A stretch of 64,000 nt of DNA. Source: Sphingomonas sp. Leaf22. GTDB lineage: Bacteria; Pseudomonadota; Alphaproteobacteria; Sphingomonadales; Sphingomonadaceae. Shown piece by piece: positions 48,966 to 57,627 of the stretch. The translations under genes were made by a program, and so were the position numbers. The notes beneath the pieces are model-generated. The model was given only the letters and a program-made list of their open reading frames with translations. It was not told the origin of the DNA and ran no database searches. The DNA is taken from NCBI RefSeq assembly GCF_001421715.1, contig NZ_LMKP01000044.1, forward strand, positions 90,857-154,856. Direction: 5' to 3'. Each line of letters starts with the position of its first letter. Position 1 is the stretch's first letter.

Positions 48966-50774
48966 TCAGCTTTCGTCGCCCATGCGCAATGCGGCGATGA
49001 AGGCTTCCTGCGGGATGCTGACCGATCCGTATTCGCGCATCTTCGCCTTGCCCTTCTTCTGCTTGTCGAGCAGCTTGCGCTTGCGGCTGGCGTCGCCGCC
49101 ATAGCATTTCGCGGTCACGTCCTTGCGCATCGCACTGATCGTCTCGCGCGCGATCACCTTGCCGCCGATCGCCGCCTGGATTGGGATCTTGAACAGGTGG
49201 CGCGGGATCAGTTCCTTCAGCCGCTCGACCATGCCGCGCCCACGGATCTCGGCGGTCCCGCGATGGACGATCATGCTCAACGCGTCGACCGGCTCCTCGT
49301 TGACGAGGATGCTCATCTTGACCAGATCGCCCTCGCGGTACCCGATCTGCTCGTAATCGAAGCTGGCATAGCCCTTCGACAGCGACTTCAGCCGGTCGTA
49401 GAAATCGAACACGACTTCGTTGAGCGGCAGTTCGTACGTCGCCTGCGCCCGCCCGCTGACATAGGTCAGGTTCAGCTGGATGCCGCGCCGATCCTGACAC
49501 AGCTTCAATATGCCGCCCAGATATTCGTCGGGGACATAGATCGTCGCCTTGATCCACGGCTCGCTGATCGTCTTGATCTTGTTGACGTCGGGCATGTCGG
49601 CCGGGTTGTGCAGGTCGATCTCGGTAATACCCGCCGGATCGGGATGGGTCAGTTCGATCTGATACACCACCGACGGCGCGGTCGTGATGAGGTCGAGGTC
49701 GTATTCGCGCGTCAGCCGCTCCTGAATGATCTCCAGATGCAGCAGGCCGAGGAACCCGCAACGGAAGCCGAAGCCCAAGGCCGCCGAGCTTTCCATTTCG
49801 AAGGTGAAGCTGGCATCGTTCAGCCGCAGCTTGCTGATCGACTCGCGCAGCTTGTCGAAATCGGCGGCATCGACCGGGAACAGGCCGCAGAACACCACCG
49901 ACTGCACTTCCTTGAACCCCGGCAGCGGTTCGGCGGTCGGGCGCCTGGCGTCGGTGATCGTGTCGCCGACCATCGTCTGCGCCACTTCCTTGATCTGCGC
50001 GGTAATGAAGCCGATCTCCCCCGGCCCCAGATCGGGCAGCTGCTCGATCTTCGGCCGGAACGCCCCGACCCGATCGACCAGATGCGTCGTATCGGCGTTC
50101 ATGAACTTAATCTGCTGGCCCTTGCGGATCGATCCGTCGATCACGCGGATCAGGATGACGACGCCCAAATACGGATCGTACCAGCTGTCGACCAGCATCG
50201 CCTTCAACGGCGCGCTCGCATCGCCCTTGGGCGGCGGAATCTGGTCGACGATCGCGTCGAGGATCTCGTCGATACCGATCCCGGCCTTGGCCGATGCCAG
50301 CACCGCGCGCGACGTGTCGAGGCCGATCAGGTCCTCGATTTCGGCCTTTACCTTTTCCGGCTCGGCGGCGGGAAGGTCGATCTTGTTGATGACCGGAATG
50401 ATCTCATGGTCATGCTCGATCGACTGATAGACGTTGGCGAGCGTCTGCGCCTCGACCCCCTGCGCGGCATCGACGACCAGCAGCGCGCCCTCGCACGCGG
50501 CAAGGCTGCGCGACACTTCATACGCGAAGTCGACATGGCCCGGCGTGTCCATCAGGTTCAGGACATGGCCCTTCCATTCGAGCCGCACCGTCTGCGCCTT
50601 GATAGTGATGCCGCGTTCCTTCTCGATCTCCATATTGTCGAGCACCTGCGCCGACATCTCGCGCTCGGCGAGGCCGCCGGTCCGCTGGATCAGCCGGTCG
50701 GCAAGCGTCGACTTGCCATGGTCGATATGGGCGATGATCGAGAAATTACGCAGTTTGTCGAGCGGAGTGGCCAC
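48966..50774 (-). CDS. lepA: Elongation factor 4 (LepA) translational GTPase
   Basis: A 602-residue ribosomal GTPase involved in initiation and back-translocation under stress. The G domain has AHIDHGKS at 15-22, DTPGHVDF and NKIDLP; EF-G-like domains follow, then the LepA-specific C terminus (KCYGGDASRKRKLLDKQKKG). GTG 50774 begins the standard VATPLDKLRNFSIIAHIDHG; the long upstream reading through the tRNA gene on the other strand is spurious. No lepB follows. Confidence 0.98.
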   Translation of the reverse strand: MATPLDKLRNFSIIAHIDHGKSTLADRLIQRTGGLAEREMSAQVLDNMEIEKERGITIKAQTVRLEWKGHVLNLMDTPGHVDFAYEVSRSLAACEGALLVVDAAQGVEAQTLANVYQSIEHDHEIIPVINKIDLPAAEPEKVKAEIEDLIGLDTSRAVLASAKAGIGIDEILDAIVDQIPPPKGDASAPLKAMLVDSWYDPYLGVVILIRVIDGSIRKGQQIKFMNADTTHLVDRVGAFRPKIEQLPDLGPGEIGFITAQIKEVAQTMVGDTITDARRPTAEPLPGFKEVQSVVFCGLFPVDAADFDKLRESISKLRLNDASFTFEMESSAALGFGFRCGFLGLLHLEIIQERLTREYDLDLITTAPSVVYQIELTHPDPAGITEIDLHNPADMPDVNKIKTISEPWIKATIYVPDEYLGGILKLCQDRRGIQLNLTYVSGRAQATYELPLNEVVFDFYDRLKSLSKGYASFDYEQIGYREGDLVKMSILVNEEPVDALSMIVHRGTAEIRGRGMVERLKELIPRHLFKIPIQAAIGGKVIARETISAMRKDVTAKCYGGDASRKRKLLDKQKKGKAKMREYGSVSIPQEAFIAALRMGDES

Positions 50775-50938
50775 GGTCACACAATCGGTAAGAGAAAATC
50801 GTGTCCGCCCCGTAGCAGCTTCGCGCCCAAAGCCAAACAGCGCGGCGTACGAATCCCGCTTGCGGACCCGGTGACCGCCCGCTATAGGCGCGCCTCCAAG
50901 CAACGGCGGGTGCCTTTGGCAGCCTGTCGATACTCCGT

Positions 50939-51015
50939 CGGGGAGTAGCTCAGCCTGGTAGAGCACTGCCTTCGGGAGGCAGGGGCCGGAGGTTCGAATC
51001 CTCTCTCCCCGACCA
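50939..51015 (+). tRNA. tRNA-Pro (anticodon CGG)
   Basis: A 77-base cloverleaf. The acceptor stem CGGGGAG pairs with CTCCCCG and is followed by A and an encoded CCA. The anticodon stem CTGCC/GGCAG holds the loop TTCGGGA with anticodon CGG. The T-loop GGTTCGAATC and D-loop AGCCTGGTAGA are regular. It reads proline CCG, one of the most used proline codons in this GC-rich genome. Confidence 0.97.
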
Positions 51016-51403
51016 TTGGATTTCAAACGCAAGGCTGTTGTCGCACGGACGGGACGACCCGTCACCGATCGCGCGCAGCCGATCGTGCTCCCAAGACATT
51101 GTCGAGTTCGCTGCTGACGCTTGCGTCCTGCGCCGCCCATACCGGCCTGCTACCGGGAACCCCGCGGAACCGCATTCGCGCGACCAACTCGACCGCCTTG
51201 TCGGCGATCCGCACGACATTCGTACTGCGTGGTCGGCAGCAAAAATCGGTCGGGCCAGCCCGACACGCGAATTGCCGCGGATGTCGTAGCGATGCCCGCC
51301 CGTTCTTCCTACCCGGTCACCCATCGCCCATCTGCACGGATAGCAGGGTCGGGTAGCGGGCCGGCACCGCGAAACGCTTGCGCGCCCGCCGTCAAACCGC
51401 CGT

Positions 51404-51568
51404 TCAGATCGTCGGTCGCGGTACGATCTGCAATTCAGGACGCGCGCGTTCCTCCGTCGCGACCGGCGTCGTGAAGAAATAGGCTTCCCAAACTTCCTCG
51501 TCGGTTTTCCGCGCGTGCGAAACGGGGTTCGCCCGATCTCCGTTACTGGTCTGCATCGATGCCCCCAT
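51404..51568 (-). CDS. Small 54-residue hypothetical protein
   Basis: ATG 51568 follows AGGAAAGCG, a good binding site. The product begins MGASMQTSNGDRANP, has a DEEVWEAYFFTTPVATEE core and ends VPRPTI. GC-biased third positions fit a real gene. No family recognised. It lies in a 765-base gap (51016-51780). The part between 51016 and 51403 holds only short, interrupted frames, one of which (minus strand, around 51100-51230, IADKAVELVARMRFRG) could be the remnant of a gene. I see nothing in 51569-51780. Confidence 0.45.
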   Translation of the reverse strand: MGASMQTSNGDRANPVSHARKTDEEVWEAYFFTTPVATEERARPELQIVPRPTI

Positions 51569-51780
51569 CGCTTTCCTGCCGATATTAACCAGCGTTCCCC
51601 ACCTTGTATATGCATTGCATCGGTATCGGACCCAATCGTCCGAAGGATGCAGATCGCCATTCGGACCCCCGATCGACCATCCGAAATCCCGCCTGCCACC
51701 TTTCCTATTGTGCAGCGCAGCATCGACGCCATATCTTGTCGCAGCGGCCAGCGGATGCCGTGACGAGAAGGCGTACGCTC

Positions 51781-52884
51781 ATGGTTTCGTTGTCCACCAC
51801 CCTTGCCCGTCTGTCGCGGATGCAGCAGCCCGGTTCGCCATCGGGCATGACCGACCGGCTGCACGACCTGACCGGTTTTGCTCCCGATCCCGGCAATTTG
51901 CGCGCGCGGATGTACGTGCCCGCCGACCTGAAGCCCGGCGCGGCGCTAGTCGTCGCATTGCATGGCTGTACGCAGGATGCTGCGATCTACGATCACGGCA
52001 CCGGCTGGTCGACGCTGGCGGAGCGGGAGGGATTTGCGGTGCTGTTTCCCGAACAGCGGCGCGCGAACAACGCCAATATGTGCTTCAACTGGTTCGAGGC
52101 GGCGGACATCGCACGGATCGGGGGCGAGGCCGAATCGATCGCGGCGATGATCGACGCGGCGATCGCCGCGCATGCGATCGATCCGGCGCGGGTGTTCGTC
52201 ACCGGGTTGTCTGCCGGTGGGGCGATGACCGCGGTCATGCTGGCGGCATGGCCCGATCGCTTCGCCGCCGGCGCGATCATCGGCGGCCTGCCCTATGGCA
52301 GCGCGATCGGCGTACGCGCCGCGATGGAACGGATGCGCGGCCAGTCGCTGCCCGATGCGCGCAGCGGCGCGGCGGCGGTGCGATCGGTCGCCGGTCGCGC
52401 ACCGATGCCGCGCGTCGCCATCTGGCACGGCACCGCCGATACGACGGTGGTCGTCGGCAATCTCGACGCGCTCGTCGCGCAGTGGTGCGGCGTCCATAGC
52501 CTGTCGGATGTTACGCCGGAGACGACCGCCGAAACCGGCTGGCGTCGCCGGACGTGGCGCGACGGGTCGGGCGCACCGCTGGTCGACGAGTGGCGCGTCG
52601 CCGGCATGGGCCACGGCGTACCGGTCGACCCCACCAGCGGCATCGGCCATGCCGGACCGTTCATGCTCGACGTCGGCCTGTCGAGCACCGTCGAAATCGC
52701 ACAATCCTGGGGCCTGACCGATGCGGTAGCGCCGGTCGCCACCCCCCGCCCGGCACGCACCGTCCGGCCGGAGCCGATGCAGCCCGAGCCGACGCAGCAG
52801 CATCAGCAGCAGCAACAGACCGAAGTATCGGGCGTACAGGCGACGATCGAACGCGCGCTGCGCAGCGCCGGGTTGATGCGCTGA
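51781..52884 (+). CDS. PHB depolymerase family esterase
   Basis: A 367-residue alpha/beta-hydrolase of the Esterase_phd family. VVALHGCTQDA (about 57-67) forms the oxyanion hole and TGLSAGGAM puts the nucleophile at Ser144. IWHGTADTTV carries the acid and GMGHGVPV the His. The first 40 residues carry no clear signal peptide, so it may act inside the cell on granules or leave by another route. The C terminus (about 315-345) has a Pro/Glu/Gln-rich linker with a Gln-His run. Esterases of this family attack PHB, acetylated xylan or feruloyl esters. Confidence 0.9.
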   Translation: MVSLSTTLARLSRMQQPGSPSGMTDRLHDLTGFAPDPGNLRARMYVPADLKPGAALVVALHGCTQDAAIYDHGTGWSTLAEREGFAVLFPEQRRANNANMCFNWFEAADIARIGGEAESIAAMIDAAIAAHAIDPARVFVTGLSAGGAMTAVMLAAWPDRFAAGAIIGGLPYGSAIGVRAAMERMRGQSLPDARSGAAAVRSVAGRAPMPRVAIWHGTADTTVVVGNLDALVAQWCGVHSLSDVTPETTAETGWRRRTWRDGSGAPLVDEWRVAGMGHGVPVDPTSGIGHAGPFMLDVGLSSTVEIAQSWGLTDAVAPVATPRPARTVRPEPMQPEPTQQHQQQQQTEVSGVQATIERALRSAGLMR

Positions 52885-52921
52885 GGCTTGCCGCATCGGG
52901 CGCAGTGCGGCACGGAACGGC

Positions 52922-53305
52922 ATGTTCGTCCGCCCGCCCCGCCCCCGATCGCGTGCCTCGCGCGTCGCTGCCGATGATGCCGGCCGGCGCGGCGAGCGGA
53001 TCGCGGGCTGGTGGCTGCGACTTAAAGGCTGGCGCATCCTCGCCCGCCGCGTGAAGACCAGGGCCGGCGAAATCGACCTGATCGCCCGCCGGGGCGGCAT
53101 CGTTGCGTTCGTCGAGGTAAAGACCCGCGCCACCGCCGCCGATCTCGATCACGCCATCGACGAACGCCGGTTGGCCCGCGTCGCGGCAGCGGCCGAAATC
53201 CTCGCGCCGACCTATGCCGACGGGGCCGATATCCGCATCGACGTCATCCTGCTGGCCCCCGGTACACCGCCCCGTCATATCGAGAATGCGTGGATCGGAT
53301 ATTGA
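52922..53305 (+). CDS. YraN family protein (UPF0102)
   Basis: A 127-residue restriction-endonuclease-fold protein. Signature blocks are GRRGERIAGWWLRLKGWRIL (about 21-40), KTRAGEIDLIARRGG and FVEVKTRAT, with Glu24, Asp52, Glu65 and Lys67 as the nuclease-like residues. The family is conserved and usually sits near rsmI and gshB, but its function is not settled. It is 37 bases after the esterase gene and may share its transcript. Confidence 0.92.
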   Translation: MFVRPPRPRSRASRVAADDAGRRGERIAGWWLRLKGWRILARRVKTRAGEIDLIARRGGIVAFVEVKTRATAADLDHAIDERRLARVAAAAEILAPTYADGADIRIDVILLAPGTPPRHIENAWIGY

Positions 53306-53374
53306 GCAAGGGCGGGGCGGATATCGCCCGATTGCGGACGTCTTGTGTGGAGTTGAAGAGCATGGCAAACTTTC

Positions 53375-53653
53375 ATGATGACAGATATATCGACCACGGG
53401 CGTTTTTGCATGTCTCGCGGCTTCGGCGCTGTCTGCGAGGCTATTGCCGCCCGGATCGTTCCTTGGTCGCACAACGCCATTAATATGCGTTGTTCCTGCT
53501 ATCTTTTCCGCATTCCGCAAGATTGAAATATCCGTTCCTGAGTCGTTGAACACAGCAATTATGATCGTTGCGCTTGTGGCGATTATTATTGACGGCTTTC
53601 TCAAATATAATGGTTCTGATCACGGGGTCAGAGTTACTGATTCAGCCCGTTGA
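53375..53653 (+). CDS. Possible small membrane protein with atypical composition
   Basis: A 92-residue frame with hydrophobic segments at about 10-22, 34-46 and 60-78 (NTAIMIVALVAIIIDGFL). The DNA around 53480-53640 is much more AT-rich than the rest of the window (GATTATTATTGACGG, ATATAATGG), which suggests recent acquisition. There is no good binding site before ATG 53375 or 53378, and no homologue comes to mind, so this may be non-coding. The rest of the gap 53306-53937 carries the two-copy element at 53699-53827. Confidence 0.4.
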   Translation: MMTDISTTGVFACLAASALSARLLPPGSFLGRTTPLICVVPAIFSAFRKIEISVPESLNTAIMIVALVAIIIDGFLKYNGSDHGVRVTDSAR

Positions 53654-53698
53654 TCTTGTGGCCTGGATCGGCAGCTTTCCAACAGAACCAGCCATTCG

Positions 53699-53827
53699 CG
53701 CTTTCCTACAACCTTCCCGCCTGCGAAGATCGTCGCCGTTCATCGTCCCATCCCGCTCTTTGACCCAGTCGCATCCCGACCCACCCTGCGCACAAACCGC
53801 ATGCAAGTGTGACTTTCGTGACCTTTG
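53699..53827. repeat. Two-copy conserved element, copy 2 (GTGACTTTCGTGACC core)
   Basis: GCGCTTTCCTACA and the 22-bp core at 53806-53827 match copy 1 (40674-40960) exactly; here they are about 107 bases apart instead of about 263. The conserved blocks are too precise for chance, while the DNA between has diverged. The following gene at 53938 is probably not part of the element. Confidence 0.55.
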
Positions 53828-53937
53828 GTCCACCGCATACCGAAACCGGCCGCCAATTTCCGATTTCGTGCTCACCCTCGCGATGCTATCCCCAACACCG
53901 ACCGGCCCGGCGTGGCGGTCGCAGGGAGGTTCCGACC

Positions 53938-54186
53938 ATGCTCATGCTGTTGCTTGCCGCGATGACCGAACCTGCCGTGGCACCCCCGCTACCTCCGGCC
54001 CCGCCCGAGAAATGCGAGCGCGCCACCGTGCAGCATGCCGGCCTTGCCCCGCCCGCCCGGATACAGCCCTTGTCGAAAGAGCCGCCCGCTCGGCGGGAGG
54101 TGGCGCTTGCCTATAGCGAGAACGGTTGCCTGAAGCCGGTAACCATCGCGAACGGCAGTCTGCGCAAGCTGCCCGACGCGAAATAG
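53938..54186 (+). CDS. Small hypothetical exported protein
   Basis: An 82-residue product from ATG 53938, preceded by GGGAGGTTCC. A short hydrophobic start (MLMLLLAAMTEPAVA) is followed by a Pro-rich stretch, PEKCERATVQHAG, PLSKEPPARREVALAYSENG and a Cys near the C terminus. The two Cys may form a disulfide in the periplasm. I do not recognise a family. It converges on gspK, 43 bases away. Confidence 0.65.
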   Translation: MLMLLLAAMTEPAVAPPLPPAPPEKCERATVQHAGLAPPARIQPLSKEPPARREVALAYSENGCLKPVTIANGSLRKLPDAK

Positions 54187-54229
54187 ACCGCGGCGCGAAG
54201 CGACCGCCCGCCCGCCGTCCCGACAGGGC

Positions 54230-55108
54230 CTATCCGAACCCCGGCACTTCCGGCGGGATCGCGGCGTTGCGCCAGCGTTCGACCGGTACGGCGATGCGCA
54301 CCGCCTGGGCACCTTCGCCGCGCTCGATCCGCTGGATCAGCGTCGCGCCTTGCTGCACCGTCTCGCCGATCGTCGCGCGGGTGCGGACCCAGAAATGGTC
54401 CGATTTGAACCGGGTTCCGCCGGGTGCGGTCACGTCCTCGCGCGCCAGATCGTCCTTCGACAGATAGCCCTGCCGGTTGCGTAAGCCGATCAGCCGCTGC
54501 GCCTGCGCCGGTTCGAACAGCACCGCCATCAATTCGGGCGTCGCCGCGTTCAGGTTGATCGCGGTATCGCCGGGCAGCGCGGTCACCATCCGCGCCAGCA
54601 ACTGCGCCTGTTCGGGCGGCAGGAACACGGCGAGCGGCCGCAAATCCTGCACCGGCCCCTGCGCGCGGATCAGCGCGATCGCCGCCACCGCCTTGTCCTC
54701 CTCGATCCCCGCCGCGCGCGCGATGCGCAGGAACAGCAGCTGCGGGATCGGGTCGAGCTCGCGCCGCACCGAATTGACGTTGAAGCGCCCCTCGGCATCG
54801 GCAATGGCCAGGTCGAACCGCCCGCCATCGATGGCGATGCCGTTTTCGCTGATGCCGCCCCATGGCTCGCCCGGATAGTCGGCCTCGGGCGCGACCCGCG
54901 CGTCGCGCTGCAACGCCGACAATGCCGACAATTCGCCGCCGCGTACCACCGCCAATGCACGCGCCGCCTCGCGCGAGCGGATCGAACGGTCGAGCGCCAC
55001 TTCCTCACGGTTGATCATCAACAGGACCAGCCCGCTGGCAATCGCCACGAACATCAGCACGTTGACGAGGATCATGCCCCGTTCGCCCTCGGGTACCGCG
55101 CGCATCAT
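54230..55108 (-). CDS. gspK: Type II secretion minor pseudopilin GspK
   Basis: A 292-residue minor pseudopilin of the large GspK type. The leader MMRAVPEGERG is followed by MILVNVLMFVAIASGLVLLM. As usual for GspK the +5 Glu is missing (Val here), which fits its place at the pseudopilus tip. The helical domain with FNVNSVRRELDP and INLNAATPELMAVL (SAM-like) is typical. ATG 55108 overlaps the gspJ stop. Confidence 0.95.
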   Translation of the reverse strand: MMRAVPEGERGMILVNVLMFVAIASGLVLLMINREEVALDRSIRSREAARALAVVRGGELSALSALQRDARVAPEADYPGEPWGGISENGIAIDGGRFDLAIADAEGRFNVNSVRRELDPIPQLLFLRIARAAGIEEDKAVAAIALIRAQGPVQDLRPLAVFLPPEQAQLLARMVTALPGDTAINLNAATPELMAVLFEPAQAQRLIGLRNRQGYLSKDDLAREDVTAPGGTRFKSDHFWVRTRATIGETVQQGATLIQRIERGEGAQAVRIAVPVERWRNAAIPPEVPGFG

Positions 55109-55638
55109 GTCGTCCTCGCCGGGATCGGCAGCGTCACGATCCGCCGCAGATTGCCGCCGCCGGGACCGCCGACCTGCAATTCGACCACCACCGCGCGCGG
55201 CCAGTCGAGCGAGCGGTCGGGCGCTGGCGGCCAGTTGTCGAGCCAGCCGCCGTCGAAATAGCGCCAGCGCGCGGCCGTCACCCGATCGAGCACCAGCTGC
55301 GCCCGCCCGTCGACGACGCGCAGCAACTGTCCGCCGGCGATGCGATAACCGACCCCGATCGCCGGCCCGCCCAGCCCCGGTGCGCTGCGCCGGAACCGCA
55401 CGCCCGCCGCATCGCCCCCCATCGGCCCCGGCGCGATCTGGTCGAGGTCGCTGGAGATCACCACCATCGCGCGTTGCAGGTCGGCCACCCGGTCGAGGCG
55501 CGCCTCGGTCCGGCCATCGACGCCGATGACGCTGTCGACCAGTGCCAGCCCGGCGACCGCGATCAGCGCGAACAGCCCCAGCGAGATCATTAGTTCGAGC
55601 AGGGTGAAGCCCGCTTCCCCCGCGCGGCGCGGCGTCAT
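55105..55638 (-). CDS. gspJ: Type II secretion minor pseudopilin GspJ
   Basis: A 177-residue minor pseudopilin: leader MTPRRAGEAG, cleavage before FTLLELMISLGLFALIAVAG with Glu at +5, then the GspJ beta-domain (LQRAMVVISSDLDQIAP, YRIAGGQLLRVVDG). It overlaps the gene upstream by four bases and gspK downstream, so all three are coupled. It is 15 kb away from the main gsp cluster. Confidence 0.95.
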   Translation of the reverse strand: MTPRRAGEAGFTLLELMISLGLFALIAVAGLALVDSVIGVDGRTEARLDRVADLQRAMVVISSDLDQIAPGPMGGDAAGVRFRRSAPGLGGPAIGVGYRIAGGQLLRVVDGRAQLVLDRVTAARWRYFDGGWLDNWPPAPDRSLDWPRAVVVELQVGGPGGGNLRRIVTLPIPARTT

Positions 55639-56654
55639 GCGCCGCGGCTCTCCGCCACCTTCTGATACACGCCGTTAGTCGGGACGAGGATCGCGAAGTC
55701 GCGCGCGCAGCTGCCGTCCGACCGGAAGCGGACGCGCCCGGTCACGCCGTCGAACCCGGCGTCGCGCAGCACGCCTTCGCGGGTCATCGCATCGGCCTCG
55801 CGCAGCGTCTTCGCGATCATCGCCGCGTCATTGCCCAGCGCGGCGATCGCGCCGGGCCGGCCGCCGTTGCGCGCCGCATATTCGGTGGCGAAGGTCGCGA
55901 AGCGGTCGGGATCGGGGCTGGCGATCCATGCCCCCTCCAACGCGCCGACCGCATCGGCGCGGTAATCGAGCGCCTGTACCGTCGCCAGCAACTGGATGCC
56001 GCGCGCCTTGAGCGTCGGGGCCAGCGCCACCGCCGCACCGGGCACGAAGGCGGCATCGCCCTCGACACCGGCGGGCAGTGTACCGTTGGTCACCGGCACG
56101 ACGGTGATGCTCAGCCCCAGATCGGTCTCCGCTGCCTTGGCTGCCGCGACCGAGGCACGCGACCAGGGCGACCCGTCATCGACCGCAAGCACGCGGCGGA
56201 TGCCGCGCGACCGGGCATAGCCGAGGATCGCCGATGCGGCCTGTGCCGGGGTGATGCCGAACACGAACGCCCCGCCGCCCCGCGCGCCTGCATCGTTGGT
56301 CAGCGCGACCACCGGCACCACGACCGCCGCCGCGACCGCGCGGGTCTCGTCGGCCGACAACGGACCCAGCAGCATCGTCGCGCCGCCCTTCACCGCCGCC
56401 TGCGCGGCGCGCACCGCACCGGCGGCGCTGCCACCGGTATCGATCACCGACAGCGCGGCGGCATCGGTTTCGGCGAGCCTCGCCGCATTGGCTATGCTAA
56501 GCCCCAGCGCGCTACGGTCTCCGGTCAGCGGAACCAGCAACGCGGCGGAGCGCTTGGCCCGGCGCGCAGCCAACAGGGGGGACGCGGCCCATGCCGCAGA
56601 CGACAGCAGCACCGCATCCCGGAACAGCCCAAGCGTCGAACGTCGCGATCGCAT
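55635..56654 (-). CDS. Periplasmic substrate-binding-fold protein (LpoA/LivJ-like) coupled to gspJK
   Basis: A 339-residue protein with the type I periplasmic-binding fold found in branched-chain amino-acid receptors and in PBP activator LpoA. Landmarks are AALLVPLTGDRSALGLSIAN (about 47-66), MLLGPLSADETRAVAAA, VPVVALTNDAG, GIRRVLAVDDGS and a C-terminal GRVRFRSDGSCARDFAIL. A leader with RRSTLGLF followed by a hydrophobic stretch to about residue 30 suggests export, perhaps by Tat. Its stop overlaps the gspJ start, so it is translated together with T2SS parts. No permease or ATPase is adjacent. The role in secretion is inferred from context. Confidence 0.8.
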   Translation of the reverse strand: MRSRRSTLGLFRDAVLLSSAAWAASPLLAARRAKRSAALLVPLTGDRSALGLSIANAARLAETDAAALSVIDTGGSAAGAVRAAQAAVKGGATMLLGPLSADETRAVAAAVVVPVVALTNDAGARGGGAFVFGITPAQAASAILGYARSRGIRRVLAVDDGSPWSRASVAAAKAAETDLGLSITVVPVTNGTLPAGVEGDAAFVPGAAVALAPTLKARGIQLLATVQALDYRADAVGALEGAWIASPDPDRFATFATEYAARNGGRPGAIAALGNDAAMIAKTLREADAMTREGVLRDAGFDGVTGRVRFRSDGSCARDFAILVPTNGVYQKVAESRGA

Positions 56655-57364
56655 CACCGAGTCTTTCGAGGTTGCAGGCACGTCGGCACAGTATCCGCTT
56701 CGCGGGCCTCGGCATAGCCTCGTTCGTGGTCGCGATCGTCGCGACGCTGCCCGCCAGCCTGATCGCCGGCAACAGCGACTGGCGCAGCGGCGTCGGCGGC
56801 ACGGTGTGGAATGGCGAGGTCGGCGTCGCCGGGGGCAGTCGCCTCGAATGGCATTTCGCGCCGTTGCGCAGCCTTACCAGCCTCGGCTTCGCGGTGGACT
56901 GGACCGCGACCGGTCCCGACACCGATCTGGGCGGACAGGCGCTGATCCGGCCGGGCGGGGTGCGGCTCGACCGGGTGGCGGGATCGGCCGATGCGTCGCT
57001 GCTCGCGGCGTTGCAGCCCAATCTGCCCTTTGCCTGCGACATGCCGTGGCAGGTCGACATTCCCGTCCTGTCGACGATCGCCGGATCGGCGATGGCCGAG
57101 GGTCGCGTCGCGATCGAACCGGGCAGTTGCGTGACCCGGCCGGGCAATGTCGCGACCCCGACCCCGGCGATGCTGCTGACCGCCGACCATATCGGCCGGC
57201 AATCGCGTATCCGGCTGGTCCCCGATCAGCAGCGCCGCCGCACGTTGATGGATGCCACGGTCAACGAGGATGGCAGCCTGCGCTTCACGATGACCGGCGA
57301 CGGTGCGGCAATGCTGCCGTTCACCGGCCTGCCCGGCGGCGCGAGCGTGCAGGGCAGTTTCTGA
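56591..57364 (+). CDS. gspN: Type II secretion protein GspN
   Basis: A 257-residue GspN: one N-terminal membrane helix (FAGLGIASFVVAIVATLPASL, about 37-57), then a beta-rich periplasmic domain starting GTVWNGEVGVAGGSRLEWHF and ending PGGASVQGSF. GspN is an accessory T2SS protein of uncertain function. ATG 56591 has a G-rich stretch upstream; a TTG at 56672 would remove the 64-base overlap with the divergent gene whose start is 56654. It completes the second T2SS block. Confidence 0.85.
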   Translation: MPQTTAAPHPGTAQASNVAIASPSLSRLQARRHSIRFAGLGIASFVVAIVATLPASLIAGNSDWRSGVGGTVWNGEVGVAGGSRLEWHFAPLRSLTSLGFAVDWTATGPDTDLGGQALIRPGGVRLDRVAGSADASLLAALQPNLPFACDMPWQVDIPVLSTIAGSAMAEGRVAIEPGSCVTRPGNVATPTPAMLLTADHIGRQSRIRLVPDQQRRRTLMDATVNEDGSLRFTMTGDGAAMLPFTGLPGGASVQGSF

Positions 57365-57387
57365 CCCTGCCACGCCCGAAGTAGCGC

Positions 57388-57627
57388 CTAGCGCGGCGGC
57401 AGCGCGAAGGGATCGTCGCCGCGTTCCTTCGATTCGGTCAGCAGCTCGTCGCTGCGCGACGGGCGCTGCTGCGTCGTCGGGGTCAGCAGATCGGCGGAGG
57501 TCGGCGTCGCAGTCGCGCCATAGGGGGCGGGCGGCAGCGACGCATTCTCGCGCGGGCGCAGGTCGCGGCGCTGGCCACAACCGGCCAGCGCCAGCGCGAC
57601 GCCGAGCAGGACGAGCGCGCGCATCAC
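57388..57627 (-). CDS. Small lipoprotein, LptM (YifL)-like
   Basis: A 79-residue lipoprotein with lipobox LALAGC (Cys17) right after a short hydrophobic leader. The rest is polar and Pro-rich, with RRDLRPRENASLPPAPYGA. Small lipoproteins directly after argH are common in proteobacteria and are usually classed with LptM, which helps LptD maturation; lysA normally follows but is absent here. The start overlaps the argH stop by four bases. LptM assignment rests mainly on context. Confidence 0.75.
   Translation of the reverse strand: MMRALVLLGVALALAGCGQRRDLRPRENASLPPAPYGATATPTSADLLTPTTQQRPSRSDELLTESKERGDDPFALPPR

Noticed and set aside
50950..51864. Minus-strand 304-codon frame upstream of the esterase
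   Set aside because: It runs through the tRNA gene and has no coherent domain; only the separate 54-codon frame within the gap looks plausible.
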